Origin: Candidatus Uhrbacteria bacterium | Lineage (GTDB): Bacteria; Patescibacteriota; Patescibacteriia; 2-12-FULL-60-25 | NCBI GenBank assembly: GCA_903829075.1 | Contig: CAIKOH010000018.1 | Location: 1-50,358, forward strand | DNA: 50,358 nucleotides | Reading direction: 5' to 3' | In this document: in pieces, positions 34,435 to 42,907 of the stretch | Layout: the number at the start of each line of letters is the position of its first letter | Position numbering within the stretch: position 1 is the first letter of the stretch | Notes under the pieces: model-generated | The model's database searches: none | Told to the model about the DNA's origin: nothing | The model's input: only the letters and a program-made list of their open reading frames with translations | Made by a program: the position numbers and the translations under genes

Positions 34435-35523
34435 CTACAACTCCTGCTCGCGTAACTGTTCAAGTAAGCTCTTTTGCTCTTTAGAGAGTTTTTTGGGGAC
34501 GACGACGGCAATTTTCACGATATGATCGCCTCGTTTGCGTGACGAAGGAACACCCTTGCCGCGCAACACAAAGGTCGAATCCTGTGCGGTTCCGGCAGGA
34601 ATCTGCAGGTCGGATAAACCGTCTAATGTCGGAACCTGAATTGTTCCACCGAGCGCAAGAATCGAGAACACTACCTCCACGCGGCTCTGAATATCATGGC
34701 CGGAACGGGTAAAGGCTGCGTCCGATTTTACCCGCAGATGCACGAATAAATCACCGGCAGCAGCTCCGAACGGTGCGGCTTCACCAGCCCCATTCACCCG
34801 AAGCACCTCGCCTTCGCTTACGCCCGCCGGAATGGAAATCTTCATGGTCTGTTCGCGTCTCGTAACGCCGGATCCTGAGCAGGTATGGCAGGTTTTTTCA
34901 GGAATTTTTCCTCGCCCATGACAACGCGTACACGGAACATTGGTCTCGAATACGCCAAACAGGACCCGCTGCGTCTGACGCACCTGACCATTGCCGTGGC
35001 AGGTATCACAGGTCACGATTTTTGATCCATTTTCTGCTCCGCTGCCAGCACATGCTTCACAGGTCATCAACTTCTTCAAGCGAATCTCGCGTTCAACACC
35101 GAACACAGCTTCACGAAACGTTAGATCAATTTGAATCTCCACATTTTGACCGCGAGAGGTGCGCGCATGTCCACCACCAACGCCACCAAAACCAAACATC
35201 TCCCCCAAGATATCACCCAAGTCCCCCATATCCCCTCCCTGAAATCCCTGTGACGGATCAAATCCAAAACCACCGCCAAAGCCTCCTGGGCCAGGTCCAC
35301 CAGCCCCCTGTCCATCAAATGCCGCAGAACCAAAACGATCGTACGTGGTGCGCTTTGTTTTATCGCCAAGCACCTGATATGCTTCATTGATATCTTTAAA
35401 CTTGGCCGCATCACCCCCCTTGTCCGGATGGTGGTCATGAGCCAAACGACGAAATGCTTTTTTAATTTCATCTTCTGATGCGTCTTTTTTGACACCCAGA
35501 ATGTGGTAGTAGTCTTTAGGCAT
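34435..35523 (-). CDS. dnaJ: Chaperone DnaJ (Hsp40)
   Basis: A 362-residue type I DnaJ that delivers unfolded proteins to DnaK and stimulates its ATPase. The J domain has HPD at 32-34, then a Gly/Phe-rich linker, then the zinc domain with four CxxCxGxG units ('CEACAGSG', 'CDTCHGNG', 'CTRCHGRG', 'CHTCSGSG'), and the substrate domain. All key residues are present. It is the last gene of the hrcA operon, 17 bases after the YbaK-like gene and separated from dnaK by two unrelated small genes. No terminator is obvious before the sigma factor promoter. Confidence 0.96.
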   Translation of the reverse strand: MPKDYYHILGVKKDASEDEIKKAFRRLAHDHHPDKGGDAAKFKDINEAYQVLGDKTKRTTYDRFGSAAFDGQGAGGPGPGGFGGGFGFDPSQGFQGGDMGDLGDILGEMFGFGGVGGGHARTSRGQNVEIQIDLTFREAVFGVEREIRLKKLMTCEACAGSGAENGSKIVTCDTCHGNGQVRQTQRVLFGVFETNVPCTRCHGRGKIPEKTCHTCSGSGVTRREQTMKISIPAGVSEGEVLRVNGAGEAAPFGAAAGDLFVHLRVKSDAAFTRSGHDIQSRVEVVFSILALGGTIQVPTLDGLSDLQIPAGTAQDSTFVLRGKGVPSSRKRGDHIVKIAVVVPKKLSKEQKSLLEQLREQEL

Positions 35524-35540
35524 GGAGGGGCAAATTACAT

Positions 35541-35999
35541 CTACTTGACGATATCCATCACGCTCGGCTGTTCAATCCGCAGGTACTCATCATATCGCAT
35601 GCGTATGGAATCCGTGAGAGATCCTGCGTTAAAGTTTATTTCAAGATTATCCGCCAACCGTTGATCGACGTACGTCTTCAGACCAATTATCGAACCAAAC
35701 GGTGGAACCGATCCAGGCACACAGCCCGTCACCGCCTCAACATCCTGCGCGAAACTGACGCTCTCCCCAAGCAATGCGCGGACCTTTTTGCTATCCAAGC
35801 GAAGATCCGCAGGCATGACGAACAAGGTATACGTATGCGTTTTTTCACCGGTCACTACAATGGCTTTTGCACCACTATGCAGAGCTACGCCTCGAATGCG
35901 CGCCGCATCTTCTGACGTTCGTGTCGGCTCATGATGTTCCACGTGGTAAGCGATCCCCGCAGCATCAAGTTTTTGTTTGATAGCTTCAAACACCTTCAT
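35541..35999 (-). CDS. YbaK/EbsC-type aminoacyl-tRNA deacylase
   Basis: A 152-residue protein of the YbaK/ProX family that hydrolyses wrongly charged tRNA, often Cys- or Ala-tRNA(Pro), as a free-standing editing domain. The conserved Lys is K45 in 'GAKAIVVTG', and 'TGCVPGSVPPFG' is the family's G-x-x-P-G-x-x-x-P-x-G loop. The N-terminal 'HHEPTRTSEDAARIRG' also fits. Substrate cannot be told from sequence. It sits inside the heat-shock operon, 3 bases after the DUF3467 gene and 17 before dnaJ, an unusual location suggesting co-expression during protein stress. Confidence 0.88.
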   Translation of the reverse strand: MKVFEAIKQKLDAAGIAYHVEHHEPTRTSEDAARIRGVALHSGAKAIVVTGEKTHTYTLFVMPADLRLDSKKVRALLGESVSFAQDVEAVTGCVPGSVPPFGSIIGLKTYVDQRLADNLEINFNAGSLTDSIRMRYDEYLRIEQPSVMDIVK

Positions 36000-36002
36000 A
36001 CG

Positions 36003-36326
36003 CTATTTTGCGTCTGACGGCTCAGAAGATGCCGGCAAGGCAACACCGCCCTCGTACCGAATCTTTTCCCACTGAGCAAGCGCCTGCTGCATTACCGTGA
36101 CCAGATCCTGGGCCGTGAATCGATTGAGGAACACGCGTGACACTAGTTGCGCCTGGTTCAAACCGTTGGCGTTCACATGGCTCAAAAAATCAATCACCAC
36201 CTCACGTTCTTGCGAGGTCACCGAAAACGCGTTGGCGTAGCGACCCTTCAGATCCTTTGGATCTGCCTGAAGGTTGATCTGTTGCTTATTGTTCTGCGCA
36301 GGCTGTGCGGGCTGGTTGATGGACAT
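36003..36326 (-). CDS. DUF3467 family protein
   Basis: A 107-residue protein of the DUF3467 family. The core runs from 'LKGRYANAFSVTSQEREVV' through 'QAQLVSRVFLNRFTAQDLV' to the closing helix with 'QQALAQWEKIRYEGG'. The N-terminal 22 residues are Gln/Ala/Asn-rich and probably disordered. The function of the family is unknown; its members are small cytoplasmic proteins. It lies 29 bases after dnaK and 3 bases before the YbaK-like gene, so it is very probably heat-shock regulated. Confidence 0.82.
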   Translation of the reverse strand: MSINQPAQPAQNNKQQINLQADPKDLKGRYANAFSVTSQEREVVIDFLSHVNANGLNQAQLVSRVFLNRFTAQDLVTVMQQALAQWEKIRYEGGVALPASSEPSDAK

Positions 36327-36355
36327 AGAGGGTGAAGGAACTTTGAAGAATGGGA

Positions 36356-38275
36356 TTAGCTCGCTGAACCGTCTGGCGTCGAACCGTCTGTAGACTCACT
36401 TGCAGCTTCGGATGAATGATCCGTCCCTCCACCGCCCATTTCAGAGCTGGTGTTATCCTGCTTGTACATCTCTGCCCCGATCTTTTGTGCAGAGGTCGCG
36501 AGTTCGTCCCCGGCCTTCTTGATCGCTTCAAGATCATCGCTATCTTTCAGGGCACGCAGAGCCTCGAGCTTCGCATCCACATCCTGTTTATCTTCTGGCT
36601 TGATCTTGTCGGCATGCTCTTTCAGCATTTTTTCCGTCGTGTAGATCATGGTTTCTGCCATATTTTTCACCTCAACAGATTCGCGACGCTTTTTATCCTC
36701 ACCGGCGTGCTCCTCGGCCTCACGACGCATGCGCTCGATCTCTTCCTTGGAGAGATTCGTGGATGCGCTGATGGTAATTTTCTGCTCCTTGTGCGTCGCT
36801 TTATCAACAGCTTTGACGGACAGAATGCCGTTCGCGTCAATATCGAAGGTAACCTCAATCTGCGGGACGCCGCGTGGTGCAGATGGGATGCCGACGAGAT
36901 CAAATTTCCCCAGTTCACGATTATCTGCAAACATTTCGCGTTCACCCTGACCGACGCGTACCGTCACCGAGGTTTGACCATCTGCGGCGGTCGAGAACGT
37001 CTGTGTCTTCGAGGTAGGAACGGTCGTGTTGCGGTCAATAACTTTTGTCATGACGCTGCCCAGCGTCTCGATTCCAAATGAGAGCGGGGTCACATCCAAC
37101 AGCAGCAACTCACCCTTGATATCCCCCTGCAAGTTTCCTGCTTGAATCGCAGCACCGATCGCCACGACCTCATCTGGATTCACGGATGCGTTGCTTTTCT
37201 TCCCAAAAAACTTTTCCACGGTCTGAACCACGAGCGGCATGCGCGTCATCCCACCCACCATGATCACCTCTTGAATATCACCGACGGACAATTTTGCATC
37301 CGCGAGCGCCTTGCGGCATGGTTCAAGGGTTTTGTCGACGAGATCGCCGACCAACTGTTCAAGTTTTGCACGTGACAACTTCAACAACAGATGACGCGGA
37401 CCCGTGGCATCACTCGTGATAAACGGCTGGTTGATCTCTGTTTCGAGCGCGCTCGACAGTTCGATCTTGGCCTTCTCAGCTGCATCCTTGATACGCTGCT
37501 TCGCCAATGAATCCTTGCTGATATCAATGCCTTCGGTGCGCTTAAATTCCGTCACGATCCAATCAAAGATTCGCTGATCAAAATCATCTCCACCAAGATG
37601 CGTATCGCCATTGGTGGCGCGTACCTCAATGGTATTTTGTTTGGTGGTTTCGTCGTAGGCAACCTCCAGCACAGACACGTCGAATGTGCCTCCCCCAAGA
37701 TCGTACACCGCGATTTTTTCATCCTTCTTACGATCAAATCCGTACGCAAGCGCTGCGGCGGTCGGTTCGTTGATGATGCGGCGAACGTTTAAGCCTGCAA
37801 TTTCTCCCGCAATCTTCGTGGCCTGACGCTGCGAGTCATCAAAATACGCTGGAACCGTGATCACGGCTTCGGTGATCTTTTCACCGGTGCGAGCCTCTGC
37901 ATCTGCCTTCAATTTTTGCAGCACCATGGCAGAAATCTCCTCAGGCGTGTACTCTTTTCCTCCCATCACCACACGCACCGCATCCCCGTGTTGCACGATT
38001 TTAAAAGGGAGTGTTTGACGATCGCGCTGCGTCTCCGCATCCTCCCATCGACGTCCAATCAAACGCTTCACGGAAAATACCGTGTTCTCCGGATTGACCA
38101 CGGCCTGGCGTTTCGCGACCTGTCCGACCAAGCGCTCACCCGTCTTTGAAGCCGCAGCAACCGAGGGCGTAGTACGCGCGCCTTCGGCATTTTCTAACAC
38201 CTTTGGCTGACCGCCTTCCACGATCGCCATGCATGAATTGGTTGTTCCAAGATCGATTCCAAGAATTTTTGACAT
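36356..38275 (-). CDS. dnaK: Chaperone DnaK (Hsp70)
   Basis: A 639-residue Hsp70 chaperone. The ATPase domain starts at '[19 protein letters not shown]' and includes '[14 protein letters not shown]', '[13 protein letters not shown]' and 'GGMTRMPLV'. The interdomain linker is '[17 protein letters not shown]', followed by the peptide-binding domain and lid. The end is a Ser/Thr/Gly/Asp-rich tail and not the EEVD-like end of other species. Length is normal. It is the fourth gene of the operon behind hrcA, grpE and hsp20, 11 bases after hsp20. Confidence 0.97.
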   Translation of the reverse strand: MSKILGIDLGTTNSCMAIVEGGQPKVLENAEGARTTPSVAAASKTGERLVGQVAKRQAVVNPENTVFSVKRLIGRRWEDAETQRDRQTLPFKIVQHGDAVRVVMGGKEYTPEEISAMVLQKLKADAEARTGEKITEAVITVPAYFDDSQRQATKIAGEIAGLNVRRIINEPTAAALAYGFDRKKDEKIAVYDLGGGTFDVSVLEVAYDETTKQNTIEVRATNGDTHLGGDDFDQRIFDWIVTEFKRTEGIDISKDSLAKQRIKDAAEKAKIELSSALETEINQPFITSDATGPRHLLLKLSRAKLEQLVGDLVDKTLEPCRKALADAKLSVGDIQEVIMVGGMTRMPLVVQTVEKFFGKKSNASVNPDEVVAIGAAIQAGNLQGDIKGELLLLDVTPLSFGIETLGSVMTKVIDRNTTVPTSKTQTFSTAADGQTSVTVRVGQGEREMFADNRELGKFDLVGIPSAPRGVPQIEVTFDIDANGILSVKAVDKATHKEQKITISASTNLSKEEIERMRREAEEHAGEDKKRRESVEVKNMAETMIYTTEKMLKEHADKIKPEDKQDVDAKLEALRALKDSDDLEAIKKAGDELATSAQKIGAEMYKQDNTSSEMGGGGTDHSSEAASESTDGSTPDGSAS

Positions 38276-38286
38276 ATCATTTTGTA

Positions 38287-38718
38287 TTATTTCTTATCTT
38301 TAACCTCTACCTTAATCGAACTCGTCGCACTTGCCTTAGGGATCGTGATTTTCAGCAATCCGTTATCAAAACTCGCTTCAGCTTTATCTTCTACGACACG
38401 CGTCGGCAACGGAATCTGACGAAACATGGAACCATAGCGCACCTCTTTACGATAGTAATTCTTCTCATCAACTTCGGTGCGACGTTCGCTTGAGCCACGT
38501 ATGGAGAGGACGCCGTTTTCAATGGAAATCTCTAACTGCTTTGGATCAACTCCGGCGAGCGGCGTTTCCACCACGAGCGAGTCCTTTGTTTCATACATGT
38601 CGACCGGTGGCGCAATGCTTGAGCCGCTGCGCGGAACCAAGGAGCCGGCATCATCCATGAAACGATCCATACCATCCATCGGTTCAAAGAAAAATGGTGA
38701 CCATTTAATGAGAGACAT
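38287..38718 (-). CDS. Small heat-shock protein (Hsp20 / alpha-crystallin family)
   Basis: A 143-residue Hsp20. The alpha-crystallin domain covers about residues 40-130: '[21 protein letters not shown]', '[15 protein letters not shown]' and the GLLxI-type ending '[12 protein letters not shown]'. Members hold unfolded proteins until DnaK refolds them. The frame is open upstream to 38790 and would overlap grpE by 55 bases; ATG 38718 gives the standard length and an 17-base gap, so I choose it. It is placed between grpE and dnaK, which ties it to the CIRCE-controlled operon. Confidence 0.93.
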   Translation of the reverse strand: MSLIKWSPFFFEPMDGMDRFMDDAGSLVPRSGSSIAPPVDMYETKDSLVVETPLAGVDPKQLEISIENGVLSIRGSSERRTEVDEKNYYRKEVRYGSMFRQIPLPTRVVEDKAEASFDNGLLKITIPKASATSSIKVEVKDKK

Positions 38719-38735
38719 AGGGGTTGAAAAAAGAA

Positions 38736-39263
38736 TTATTTTGCAAGGATAACTCGTGCTGGGCGCAACACCTTTCCGTGCCAACACCATCCATCCGCGA
38801 CAACGCGTACAATCGTACCCGTAGGCTGCCCCTCGATCACTTCTTCGCTCATCGCTTCGTGCATCGATGGATCAAACGGGCCGACAACCGGGATACGTTC
38901 AAGGCCGATCGATTGCGCGAGCTGATCCCACAACGTCTGCACGGCACGCATACCCGTCAACCAGTTCTCCCACACGCGACGAGATTCCTCCGGTAACGTT
39001 GTGGTGTCAGGAATAAATTTCATTGCTAATGCAAACTGATCAAGCACGGGCAGCAACTCCATCAACAAACGCTGATTCGCGAATGTGGCACTTTCCGCAC
39101 GATCGCGCACCACGTCTCGTTGTAAATTCTGATAATCTGCCTGCGCACGTTTCCAACCCGCGAGATACTCCTCACATTTAGCGCACTGACCGTCTTTTTT
39201 TTCTTCAACAGCAGGAATACCTTGTTCTAAAATTGGCTCTGGTGACGATGACGTTGAATCCAT
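38736..39263 (-). CDS. grpE: Nucleotide exchange factor GrpE
   Basis: A 175-residue GrpE that releases ADP from DnaK. A long N-terminal helix ('LAGWKRAQADYQNLQRDVVRD') carries the family signature, and the beta wing ends with 'MHEAMSEEVIEGQPTGTIVRVV' and 'VLRPARVILAK'. A CAKC pair at about residues 27-30, just before the helix, is outside the usual family pattern and may form a disulfide or bind metal. The gene sits 21 bases after hrcA and 17 bases before hsp20. The family assignment is certain. Confidence 0.95.
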   Translation of the reverse strand: MDSTSSSPEPILEQGIPAVEEKKDGQCAKCEEYLAGWKRAQADYQNLQRDVVRDRAESATFANQRLLMELLPVLDQFALAMKFIPDTTTLPEESRRVWENWLTGMRAVQTLWDQLAQSIGLERIPVVGPFDPSMHEAMSEEVIEGQPTGTIVRVVADGWCWHGKVLRPARVILAK

Positions 39264-39284
39264 AGAAATTATGTTGAACTATTT

Positions 39285-39968
39285 TTACATCAAATCTTGT
39301 GCGGCTTGTAACAAGGAAAGAACGCGAGAATAATCCATGCGCATCGGTCCCAACATCCCCCACACGCCATCCGTACCAACGCGTGCGATCACACAGCTGC
39401 AGGCGGGACCGAATGGACAGGACTTTCCAAGAAGAATTCGTGGTGAACTATCAACGGTTTTGCGCAAACGATGTAGCGTCTCATCCAAATGATCGAGCAC
39501 TTCACTCAACGAGATGACTTGTTGCCACTCGCCAAACTCTGGTTGAGCGAAAAGCTGTGACAAACCCGTGTAGTAGGTATCCGCCCGATTCCATCCCAGA
39601 AACGCGGCCTGACCAGAAAGTTCTGCCAACATTTTTGTCCCCTGCTTCAAACGTTGCTCAGTATCCTTCTGCATCAATATGCGGTGGAGCAATTCTTGTT
39701 CGCGTGCAGACAAAGACTTGGTCCGCACAAAATGATCAACATACGTTTGAAACCCCCGCTCAGTTGGCACACGTCCACTTGAGGTGTGACGCTGCGTCAC
39801 ATATCCACCGCGTTCAAGTTCAAGGAACCAGTTACGTACCGTTGCTGAACTCACCTCCATGCGTCCGTCCTCAACCAACGACTGCGAACCGACAGGTTCT
39901 GCCGTCGAGAGATAGGCTTCTACCACGCGTCTGAGTAAATCAAGTAAGTGTTTATCCAGCTCTGGCAT
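39285..39968 (-). CDS. hrcA: Heat-inducible repressor HrcA (short form)
   Basis: A 227-residue HrcA, which binds CIRCE operators and represses chaperone genes at normal temperature. The N-terminal winged helix ('VEAYLSTAEPVGSQSLVE', 'VSSATVRNWFLELERGGYV', 'SSGRVPTERGFQTYVD') is typical, and the C-terminus keeps the family end 'GVWGMLGPMRMDYSRVLSLL'. Bacillus HrcA has about 343 residues, so the middle, GAF-like and insert region has been reduced by about 110 residues. It is the first gene of hrcA-grpE-hsp20-dnaK-DUF3467-ybaK-dnaJ. The CIRCE element lies 3 bases before its start codon, so it controls itself. Confidence 0.95.
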   Translation of the reverse strand: MPELDKHLLDLLRRVVEAYLSTAEPVGSQSLVEDGRMEVSSATVRNWFLELERGGYVTQRHTSSGRVPTERGFQTYVDHFVRTKSLSAREQELLHRILMQKDTEQRLKQGTKMLAELSGQAAFLGWNRADTYYTGLSQLFAQPEFGEWQQVISLSEVLDHLDETLHRLRKTVDSSPRILLGKSCPFGPACSCVIARVGTDGVWGMLGPMRMDYSRVLSLLQAAQDLM

Positions 39969-39971
39969 ACA

Positions 39972-39998
39972 TTGGCACTCACTTTACTTGAGTGCTAA
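39972..39998. promoter_or_regulatory. CIRCE operator of the heat-shock operon
   Basis: The inverted repeat TTGGCACTC - 9 bases - GAGTGCTAA matches the consensus TTAGCACTC-N9-GAGTGCTAA with one mismatch. It begins 3 bases before the hrcA start codon and lies directly downstream of the -10 box, over the predicted transcription start. HrcA bound here should block the whole operon. Confidence 0.95.
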
Positions 39999-40002
39999 AG
40001 AT

Positions 40003-40031
40003 AGGATACACAAGTGGAAAAAAAGGGTCAA
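40003..40031 (-). promoter_or_regulatory. Promoter of the hrcA operon
   Basis: On the minus strand TTGACC (40026-40031), a 17-base spacer and TATCCT (40003-40008). The start point would fall within the first bases of CIRCE. The leader to the hrcA ATG is about 28 bases and consists mostly of the operator. Confidence 0.75.
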
Positions 40032-40041
40032 GAGTCGGCTC

Positions 40042-40070
40042 TCGTCCCCTCTCTACACATCTGCTAGACT
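40042..40070 (+). promoter_or_regulatory. Candidate promoter of ftsEX
   Basis: TCGTCC (40042-40047), a 17-base spacer and TGC-TAGACT (box 40065-40070). The ATG of ftsE is 32 bases downstream. The -35 match is weak; the extended -10 supports it. Confidence 0.45.
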
Positions 40071-40102
40071 AACCCTGTTACCTCTCATCCGAGCGTCGTC
40101 CT

Positions 40103-40789
40103 ATGATCGTTCTCGACCATGTCACCAAGGTCTATCATCCAAATCACGTCGCCCTACAAGACGTCTCGCTTGCGATTGGAGCGGGAGAATTTGTGTCGAT
40201 CATCGGACAAAGCGGCGCAGGCAAGACCACGCTCGCAAAACTCCTGATTGCGGATGAACGACCAACGCAAGGAAAGGTCAGCGTAGGCGGATGGGATGTG
40301 GGCGCGCTCTCCGTGCATGACGTTCCGCTGCTGCGTCGACAGATCGGGGTTATTTTTCAAGATTATAAGCTCCTCCCAAAAAAATCAGTGTTTGAAAATG
40401 TGGCATTTGCCTTAGAAGTGATCGGTGCCTCTCGCGCGCGCATTCGTGACATTGTGCCGCAGGTACTGCGCGTCGTTGGACTTGAAGAAAAGGCTGGACG
40501 TTTTCCTACGCAACTTTCTGGCGGTGAGCAACAACGCGTGGTGATTGCACGCGCGCTCGTCCATCAACCAAAAATTTTACTGGCTGACGAACCAACCGGG
40601 AACCTTGATACGCTCAACACGCGCGATATTATTGACGCGCTTCTCAAAGTTAATCAATTTGGCACCACGATCATACTGGTCACGCATAATCGCGAAGTGG
40701 TGAATGCAGTTCATCGTCGCGTAATCACGCTCAAGAATGGGCAGATCCATTCAGATCAACATCAGGGGAAATATGCACTTGCAATGTAG
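40103..40789 (+). CDS. ftsE: Cell division ATP-binding protein FtsE
   Basis: A 228-residue ABC ATPase. Walker A 'GQSGAGKTT' (35-43), the Q-loop 'IGVIFQDYKLLPKKSVFENV', the signature 'LSGGEQQRVVIARAL', Walker B 'ILLADEPTG' and the switch His in 'ILVTHNREVV' are present, and the Q-loop wording is that of FtsE rather than LolD. With FtsX it transmits a division signal through the membrane to cell-wall hydrolases. ftsX follows 39 bases later. It is divergent from the heat-shock operon, with its own promoter in the gap. No Shine-Dalgarno sequence is seen. Confidence 0.95.
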   Translation: MIVLDHVTKVYHPNHVALQDVSLAIGAGEFVSIIGQSGAGKTTLAKLLIADERPTQGKVSVGGWDVGALSVHDVPLLRRQIGVIFQDYKLLPKKSVFENVAFALEVIGASRARIRDIVPQVLRVVGLEEKAGRFPTQLSGGEQQRVVIARALVHQPKILLADEPTGNLDTLNTRDIIDALLKVNQFGTTIILVTHNREVVNAVHRRVITLKNGQIHSDQHQGKYALAM

Positions 40790-40828
40790 TCTCGCGCGCT
40801 TGCTTCGTTCTTCACAGTGATATTTTCT

Positions 40829-41758
40829 ATGAAACCAGAAGCTCATTTCATCAACACCTGCTGGCGCATCATCGTGCATTCGTGGCAACACACGATACGC
40901 AATGCTTGGATTGCCGCGGCAACCGTGGCCATGTTGGTACTTGTGCTTTCATCCGTGAATGTTTTATTAGCGGTCCAAGCATTCACGAATCAGGCAATCC
41001 AACACCTGGAAGATCACATTGATGTCATTGCAACATTCACTCCAAATGCGAGCGACACACTCATTCAACAGGCGCGTTCCTATGTCTTATCCCTACCTCA
41101 AGTTCAGGACGTGACGTTCATTTCAGCCGATCAAGTTCTGCAAACATTTCGCCAATCACACGCCAGCGATACTGCGGTGCAAGCTGGATTACACGATGTT
41201 GATGGCAATCCCTTGGGGGCCGAACTCGTCATCAAAGCAAAACACACGGAGGACTACGCCTTTATTTTGCAAGCCCTACAAAACCCTCAATACGCAAGCC
41301 TATTTGACACATCAACCTATGACGATCACCACGAAGCGATCGCCGCGGTTCAAAATCTCGCAGATCAGATCCGCCTGATCGGTTCAGCGTTGATCGCTCT
41401 CTTTACCCTGTTCGGCATGCTACTCACTTTCAACACGTTACGCGTTGCGGTGTACACGCATCGTGAAGAAATCGGCATCATGCGTTTAGTCGGCGCATCA
41501 TCCGCGTTTGTGCGCACCCCGTTCATCTTGGAAGGCATCTGGCTCGCAAGTTTCGCGATTCTTCTCTCGAGCATTCTGTTTGCGTGTGGTGTCTGGTGGA
41601 TCAACCCCTTGTTACGCCCGTTATTCGAAGGCTCGGATCCCGGCGTCACCACCTTTTTCTTGCAAAATATCCTGACGATTATTCTCGTGGAAACCGCCGG
41701 TCTCTACGCCCTTGTGACGACGGTCTCGACTCTAGCAGTGGGAACCTATTTGAGATAA
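40829..41758 (+). CDS. ftsX: Cell division membrane protein FtsX
   Basis: A 309-residue FtsX: an N-terminal span (about 25-48), an outside domain with 'IDVIATFTPNASDTLIQQARS' and 'LPQVQDVTFISADQVL', then three spans of the MacB_PCD/FtsX fold, including 'YTHREEIGIMRLVGASSAFVRTPF', the FtsE-coupling region. It forms the membrane half of FtsEX and activates peptidoglycan hydrolases. A GTG 12 bases upstream is an alternative start. It ends one base before the queA stop codon of the opposite strand, with no room for a terminator. Confidence 0.94.
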   Translation: MKPEAHFINTCWRIIVHSWQHTIRNAWIAAATVAMLVLVLSSVNVLLAVQAFTNQAIQHLEDHIDVIATFTPNASDTLIQQARSYVLSLPQVQDVTFISADQVLQTFRQSHASDTAVQAGLHDVDGNPLGAELVIKAKHTEDYAFILQALQNPQYASLFDTSTYDDHHEAIAAVQNLADQIRLIGSALIALFTLFGMLLTFNTLRVAVYTHREEIGIMRLVGASSAFVRTPFILEGIWLASFAILLSSILFACGVWWINPLLRPLFEGSDPGVTTFFLQNILTIILVETAGLYALVTTVSTLAVGTYLR

Positions 41759-41759
41759 A

Positions 41760-42797
41760 TTACATCATCAACATCGCATCACCAAACGAGTAAAATCGAT
41801 ATTCGTGCTGAATCGCGTACTCGTAGGCATGCAACACCTGTTCGCGCCCAGCAAATGCGGACACTAGCACCAGGAGAGTTGATTTCGGTAGATGAAAATT
41901 CGTGAGCAGGCCATCAATGATCCTAAATTGATAACCCGGTGTGATAAAAATACGGGTGAACCCTTGGGTGATGTTTGATTCCAGTGCGCGAACCGTGGTC
42001 GTGCCAACGGCGATCACGCGCCCGCCGCGTTTTTTTGTGTCCTGAATTTTTTTCAGCGTCTCCACACGCACATCAATCCATTCTTCGTGCATGGCATGCT
42101 CTTCCAGCGTCTCGCTTTTCATGGGACGAAACGTGCCGAGACCAACGTGCAACGTAACGAATGCGCGCTCGATTCCCTGCTCCTCCAAACGTTGCAGTAA
42201 TTCAGGTGTAAAATGCAGTCCCGCTGTTGGCGCAGCGACCGATCCTCTATCCTTCGCATACACCGTTTGATAGCGCTGTTCATCTGTAGAGGTTTTAATA
42301 TACGGCGGCAAAGGAACCTCGCCGAACCGCTCTGTCAACGCAAACACCTCGGCAACGGGGAGTTGCATATCGATCACCACCGTTCCATCAACCAACTTCT
42401 CACGAAGAATAAATTGTTGCTGCGCCTCAATAAACTCACTCGATGCGACATTAGTGATATCAATCAAATACGGAACTCCAATCTGCATTTTATTTGTTGG
42501 TCTTGCTAACGCAACCCACGTTGTCGTTGTAGGGTGTTCATCGGTTGGCCGCAATAAAAACACCTCAAACGATCGCGAATCATTACGCACATGTAAACGT
42601 GCCTTAAATACGCGACTATCATTGAACACAAGGAGATCTCCTGATCGAAGAAGACCTGGCAGATCAAACACATGACGATCCTCCAAAGATCCGTCTTCAC
42701 ACGACAGCATCAATAACTTCGCATGATCACGCGGCTCCATTGGCGTCTGGGCGATACGATCTGGTGGCAAAAGGTAATCAAATACATCTGTGCGCAT
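41760..42797 (-). CDS. queA: S-adenosylmethionine:tRNA ribosyltransferase-isomerase
   Basis: A 345-residue QueA that makes epoxyqueuosine at the wobble position of GUN tRNAs. The opening 'FDYLLPPDRIAQTPMEPRDHAKLL', 'DLLVFNDSRVFKARL', 'GSVAAPTAGLHFTPELLQ' and 'GLLTNFHLPKSTLLVLVSAFAG' are family hallmarks. No other queuosine gene lies in the window, and many small-genome bacteria salvage the precursor. A near-consensus promoter stands so close that the ATG itself is the predicted start point. It converges with ftsX over a one-base gap. Confidence 0.96.
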   Translation of the reverse strand: MRTDVFDYLLPPDRIAQTPMEPRDHAKLLMLSCEDGSLEDRHVFDLPGLLRSGDLLVFNDSRVFKARLHVRNDSRSFEVFLLRPTDEHPTTTTWVALARPTNKMQIGVPYLIDITNVASSEFIEAQQQFILREKLVDGTVVIDMQLPVAEVFALTERFGEVPLPPYIKTSTDEQRYQTVYAKDRGSVAAPTAGLHFTPELLQRLEEQGIERAFVTLHVGLGTFRPMKSETLEEHAMHEEWIDVRVETLKKIQDTKKRGGRVIAVGTTTVRALESNITQGFTRIFITPGYQFRIIDGLLTNFHLPKSTLLVLVSAFAGREQVLHAYEYAIQHEYRFYSFGDAMLMM

Positions 42798-42803
42798 GCA
42801 CGT

Positions 42804-42831
42804 AGTGTACGGACATCGTGCTGAATGTCAA
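42804..42831 (-). promoter_or_regulatory. Promoter of queA, leaderless
   Basis: On the minus strand a perfect TTGACA (42826-42831), a 16-base spacer and TACACT (42804-42809). Six bases separate the -10 box from the ATG at 42797, so transcription is expected to begin on the A of the start codon. This is the clearest leaderless case in the window. Confidence 0.75.
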
Positions 42832-42855
42832 TGGAAGAAAGATAAAAAACGAAAA

Positions 42856-42892
42856 GCGGCTGGAGGAAGTTTGTCAGACTTCTTCCAGCCGC
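42856..42892 (-). terminator. Terminator of the Asp-rich lipoprotein gene
   Basis: A 15-base-pair stem with arms GCGGCTGGAGGAAGT and ACTTCTTCCAGCCGC and a 7-base loop, followed on the minus strand by TTTTCGTTTTTTATC. It ends just before the queA promoter. The tail resembles that of the terminator at 8563-8606. Confidence 0.92.
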
Positions 42893-42907
42893 GAGAGATC
42901 TCGAAAG

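Noticed and set aside
35932-35947. A parS-like sequence, TGTTCCACGTGGTAAG.
   Set aside because: The right half has three mismatches to TGTTCCACGTGGAACA and it codes for conserved residues of the YbaK-like gene. Other near matches were not found.
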